This document shows positions 14,296 through 16,177 of a stretch of 16,177 nucleotides of DNA, one piece after another. Origin of the DNA: CAZGVW01 sp964529265 (GTDB lineage Bacteria; Planctomycetota; Phycisphaerae; Phycisphaerales; UBA1924); assembly GCA_964529265.1 (NCBI GenBank), contig CAZGVW010000105.1:1-16177 (forward strand), written 5' to 3'. Position 1 is the stretch's first letter, and the number at the start of each line of letters is the position of its first letter. Below the pieces are notes generated by a model. The model saw only the letters and a list, made by a program, of their open reading frames with translations. It was not told the origin of the DNA and made no database searches. The translations under genes were made by a program, and so were the position numbers.

Positions 14296-14314
14296 CCCGG
14301 CTCTCCGAGCCGGG
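14296..14314 (+). repeat. Palindromic hairpin, REP-like
   Basis: CCCGGCTC and GAGCCGGG form a perfect 8-bp stem around a TCC loop. No T-tract follows (GTCTGG comes next on the plus strand), so it is not a classical terminator. Short palindromes of this kind are common between genes in planctomycete genomes (from general knowledge). Confidence 0.7.
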
Positions 14315-14388
14315 TCTGGCGCACGCGCCGATCGTCGCCGCGCGCTCGCCTCCACCCCGGCGCGCCTCGCCCTAGCGCGCACGCCCTC

Positions 14389-14489
14389 CCCCGCTCCGGA
14401 GGAGCGCACGGCTGTTGTCCCGGGCGCCGCTTCGCACCTCGCCCTTCCCCGCTCCGGAGGAGCGCACGGCTGTTGTCCCGGGCGCCGCT
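14389..14489 (+). repeat. Pair of identical 43-bp direct repeats with hairpin heads
   Basis: Positions 14389-14431 and 14447-14489 are identical over 43 bp and offset by 58 bp. Each begins with a hairpin, CGCTCC-GGA-GGAGCG (14392-14406 and 14450-14464), followed by a shared arm (CACGGCTGTTGTCCCGGG). The second copy ends in a further hairpin, GGGCGCC/GGCGCCC at 14480-14497 with an outer CCC/GGG pairing. No coding frame here resembles a protein family. Confidence 0.9.
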
Positions 14490-14521
14490 CGGCGCCCCCG
14501 GGATTCCCGCTCCCATTCCAA

Positions 14522-14536
14522 CGCCCCGGAGGGGCG
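14522..14536 (+). repeat. Third, diverged copy of the hairpin with a compensatory change
   Basis: CGCCCC-GGA-GGGGCG has the same 6-bp stem, GGA loop and following GCACG as the two copies at 14392 and 14450, but one stem T-A pair is changed to C-G on both sides. The paired change keeps the stem. Confidence 0.75.
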
Positions 14537-14628
14537 CACGAGTCCTCCACAGACTCAACCGCACTGCACGCCACACCCCTCTCCGCTACCTTCCGCGGCA
14601 ACCTCGCCTCGGAGGCCTCGCACATCAC

Positions 14629-15858
14629 ATGGCCGACTCCCCCGGAACCCCCGCACCCTCCGCTTCCCCCGCGCCTCCCCGCGCCTCCTCCTCCTGGCGC
14701 GACCTCCACCTCTGGCAGTTCCAGCCGGTCCGCGACATCCTCGTCGGACTCGCCATCTTCGGCATCATCTCCCTCGGTTACGCCCTGAGCGCCGTCACCG
14801 TTCCCCTCCTCCTCGCGCTCACCTTCGCCTATCTCCTCGAGCCGCTCGTCGCGCGACTCACGAAGCGCACCGGCATGTCCCGCCGCGCCGCCGCCGTGCT
14901 GCTCATCGTCGTCACCGCCATCCTCGTCATCACGCCCCTCTTCCTCGCCGCGGCTTTCGCCGCCATTCAGGCCATCCGCCTCGTCCAGTCGCTCCCCGAA
15001 TACTGGGAAGCCGTCAAGCCCAGCATCTCGGAGGCCCTCCGCTTCTTCGGCGCCGATTACACCATCCAGGAGATCGAGCCCGCCATCACGCGCTGGATCG
15101 AAGCCAAGGGCGAATCCGTCGCCACCGGCGCCGCCGCCCCGCTGCGCGAAGTCCTGCGCGTCATCCTCCGCATCATGGGAACGACGTTCTATCTCATCTT
15201 CCTCGCCTTCATCGTCCCCTTCTTCTTCTACTTCTTCTGCGTCGCCTATCCCAAGGTCCTCGCGTTCGGCCGCCAACTCATCCCCGACGACCGCCGCAAG
15301 CGCGCCCTCACACTCGTCCACGAGATGGATGTCGTCATCTCCGGATTCGTCCGAGGCCGCATCGTCATCGCCCTCGTCCTCGGCGTCTTCCACGCCGTCG
15401 GATGGGCGATCTGCGGCGTCCCCGCGGCTGTCCTGCTCGGCCTCGGCGCAGGCCTCCTCTCGATCATCCCCTTCGCCATCGGCCTCGCGCTCCCCCTCGC
15501 CGTCGGCCTCCTCTGGCTCGATCAGATGCAACTCGAAGTCGCGCAGCGCATGGCCTGGTGGTGGATCATCGGCGGCCCCACCATCGTCTACCTCCTGGGC
15601 CAGGTGCTCGAGGGCTACATCCTGACGCCCATCATCCAGGGCAAGGCCACCAACCTCGACGCCGCCACCATCGTCGCCGCGGTGCTGGCGGGCGGCTCCG
15701 TCGGCGGCATCTACGGCGCGCTCGTCGCCATCCCCGTCGCCGCCTGCGCCAAGATCCTCATCATCGAAGTCGTCTGGCCCCGCTTCAAAGACTGGACCGC
15801 CGGCCGCGCCTCCGACCCGCTCCCCATCAAACGCATCGAAGAGCAGCAGGGGGGCTGA
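14629..15858 (+). CDS. AI-2E/PerM family membrane transporter
   Basis: A 409-residue multi-pass protein of the AI-2E exporter/PerM family. After a Pro/Ser-rich N-terminus (1-22), two hydrophobic helices span about 37-70 and a third 88-112. A soluble stretch follows (about 115-180, SLPEYWEAVKPSISEAL). Later segments run 183-207, 244-297 and 312-380. Family marks are GVPAAVLLGLGAGLLSIIPF, VYLLGQVLEGYILTPIIQGK and the closing GGIYGALVAIPVAACAKIL. Members are proposed to export autoinducer-2 or to act in sodium/proton exchange and osmotic tolerance; the substrate cannot be set from sequence. The start ATG 14629 follows the repeat-rich spacer; GGAGG lies 13 bases upstream, a little far. The frame is open further upstream, but that part is repeat-derived and not protein-like. 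Confidence 0.92.
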   Translation: MADSPGTPAPSASPAPPRASSSWRDLHLWQFQPVRDILVGLAIFGIISLGYALSAVTVPLLLALTFAYLLEPLVARLTKRTGMSRRAAAVLLIVVTAILVITPLFLAAAFAAIQAIRLVQSLPEYWEAVKPSISEALRFFGADYTIQEIEPAITRWIEAKGESVATGAAAPLREVLRVILRIMGTTFYLIFLAFIVPFFFYFFCVAYPKVLAFGRQLIPDDRRKRALTLVHEMDVVISGFVRGRIVIALVLGVFHAVGWAICGVPAAVLLGLGAGLLSIIPFAIGLALPLAVGLLWLDQMQLEVAQRMAWWWIIGGPTIVYLLGQVLEGYILTPIIQGKATNLDAATIVAAVLAGGSVGGIYGALVAIPVAACAKILIIEVVWPRFKDWTAGRASDPLPIKRIEEQQGG

Positions 15859-15863
15859 CGGCA

Positions 15864-15923
15864 CAGTGGCACAGGCGTCCCCGCCTGTGAAGATGAACAG
15901 TGGCACAGGCGCCCCCGCCTGTG
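15864..15923 (+). repeat. Two palindromic repeats, 34-bp period
   Basis: CAGTGGCACAGGCG begins at 15864 and again at 15898. Each copy contains CACAGGCG and CGCCTGTG as an 8-bp perfect stem around a four-base loop (TCCC in the first, CCCC in the second). They start six bases after the permease stop codon. The GGCACAGGCGTCCCCGCCTGTG type of palindrome is a familiar dispersed element in planctomycete intergenic DNA (general knowledge). No T-tract follows. Confidence 0.88.
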
Positions 15924-15940
15924 TCGCCGCGCAGCGGCGA
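15924..15940 (+). repeat. GC-rich hairpin after the palindromic pair
   Basis: TCGCCGC and GCGGCGA form a perfect 7-bp stem around a GCA loop, directly next to the second palindrome. No T-tract follows, so terminator activity is unclear. The stretch 15941-16055 beyond it shows nothing I can name. Confidence 0.6.
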
Positions 15941-16055
15941 GCCCCCCCAGGCACAACCCCCGCCCAACCGACAAAGCGTTCGCATGGACAACCGCTCTGG
16001 GTTCTCCATGCCGAATCGCCGATGACTGGAACGACGAGACCCCTCTCTCGCCCCG

Positions 16056-16177
16056 CCCTCTTCTTCCACTCTTCCTCTTCCTCTTCCTCTTCCTCTTCCT
16101 CTTCCGCGGCCGCTGCCTCTTCCTCTTCCTCGTCCTCTTCCTTTTCTTCCCCTTCTTCCTCTCTTCCTCTCTTCCTC
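16056..16177 (+). repeat. Polypyrimidine (TTCCTC)n tract at the window end
   Basis: About 120 bp to the window edge is almost only C and T on the plus strand, with repeated CTTCCT units (period 6), interrupted by a GCGGCCGC at 16106-16113. A frame from ATG 16022 reads as poly-Ser but is composition-driven. Such purine/pyrimidine tracts can form triplex DNA or slip during replication. Confidence 0.85.

Noticed and set aside
14245..14536. Possible CRISPR array
   Set aside because: Repeat units differ in type and spacing, there are too few copies, spacers are not uniform, and no cas gene is present.
13741..14628. N-terminal extension of the permease frame back to 13741
   Set aside because: It crosses the PVC-family gene in another frame and the hairpin repeats, and has no protein-like features; the permease starts at 14629.
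14140..15954. Long minus-strand open frame opposite the AI-2E permease
   Set aside because: Its Asp/Glu/Gly-rich product is the mirror of C-ending codons on the plus strand; the plus-strand frame has clear membrane helices and family motifs.
16022..16177. Poly-Ser open frame running to the window end
   Set aside because: Its content is dictated by the CTTCCT repeat; there is no ribosome site or family feature.

Overview
The window is GC-rich bacterial chromosomal DNA with ordinary housekeeping and accessory genes. It most resembles a planctomycete, perhaps class Phycisphaerae. Three things suggest this: a gene (13842-14228) that I recognise as a small family largely confined to Planctomycetes and Verrucomicrobia; an oversized ResB next to CcsA; and the palindromic intergenic repeats that planctomycete genomes often carry. 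The taxonomic call is an inference. I see no rRNA, tRNA, CRISPR array, phage gene, transposase or integrase.

Left part, mostly minus strand. A reductive pyrimidine (or beta-alanine) catabolic pair, mmsA then a beta-ureidopropionase gene (2886 down to 472), is followed 12 bp later by a DUF4258 gene. That gene overlaps a YgiT-type zinc-finger gene cut by the window edge, a toxin-antitoxin-like arrangement. Divergent from mmsA is a small membrane-anchored protein of unknown function with a TTG start (2977-3519). It converges on a minus-strand group that reads DJ-1/PfpI protein, MlaE-type permease, proline-rich lipoprotein, rhodanese (6089 down to 3527). Upstream of that group lies an OmpA-family lipoprotein gene (7082-6201) that ends in a clear intrinsic terminator.

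Right part, all plus strand. A deaminase-type amidohydrolase (7252-8610) is followed by a translationally coupled series: resB, ccsA and a 3-methyladenine DNA glycosylase, joined by 4-bp ATGA overlaps. ResB and CcsA together form the system II cytochrome c synthetase, which attaches haem to apocytochromes outside the membrane. Then come the PVC-restricted small gene and an AI-2E/PerM-family permease. The spacers at 14229-14628 and 15859-16177 hold hairpin repeats, one pair with a compensatory base change in the stem, and a long polypyrimidine tract.

No clearly new multi-gene system is visible. The points most worth a second look are the structured spacer repeats, the G-run tracts on both sides of mlaE, a short TTCCGGGGG-type repeat shared by coding and non-coding DNA, a reversal of G/C strand bias inside resB, and the zinc-finger partner that lacks an expected cysteine.
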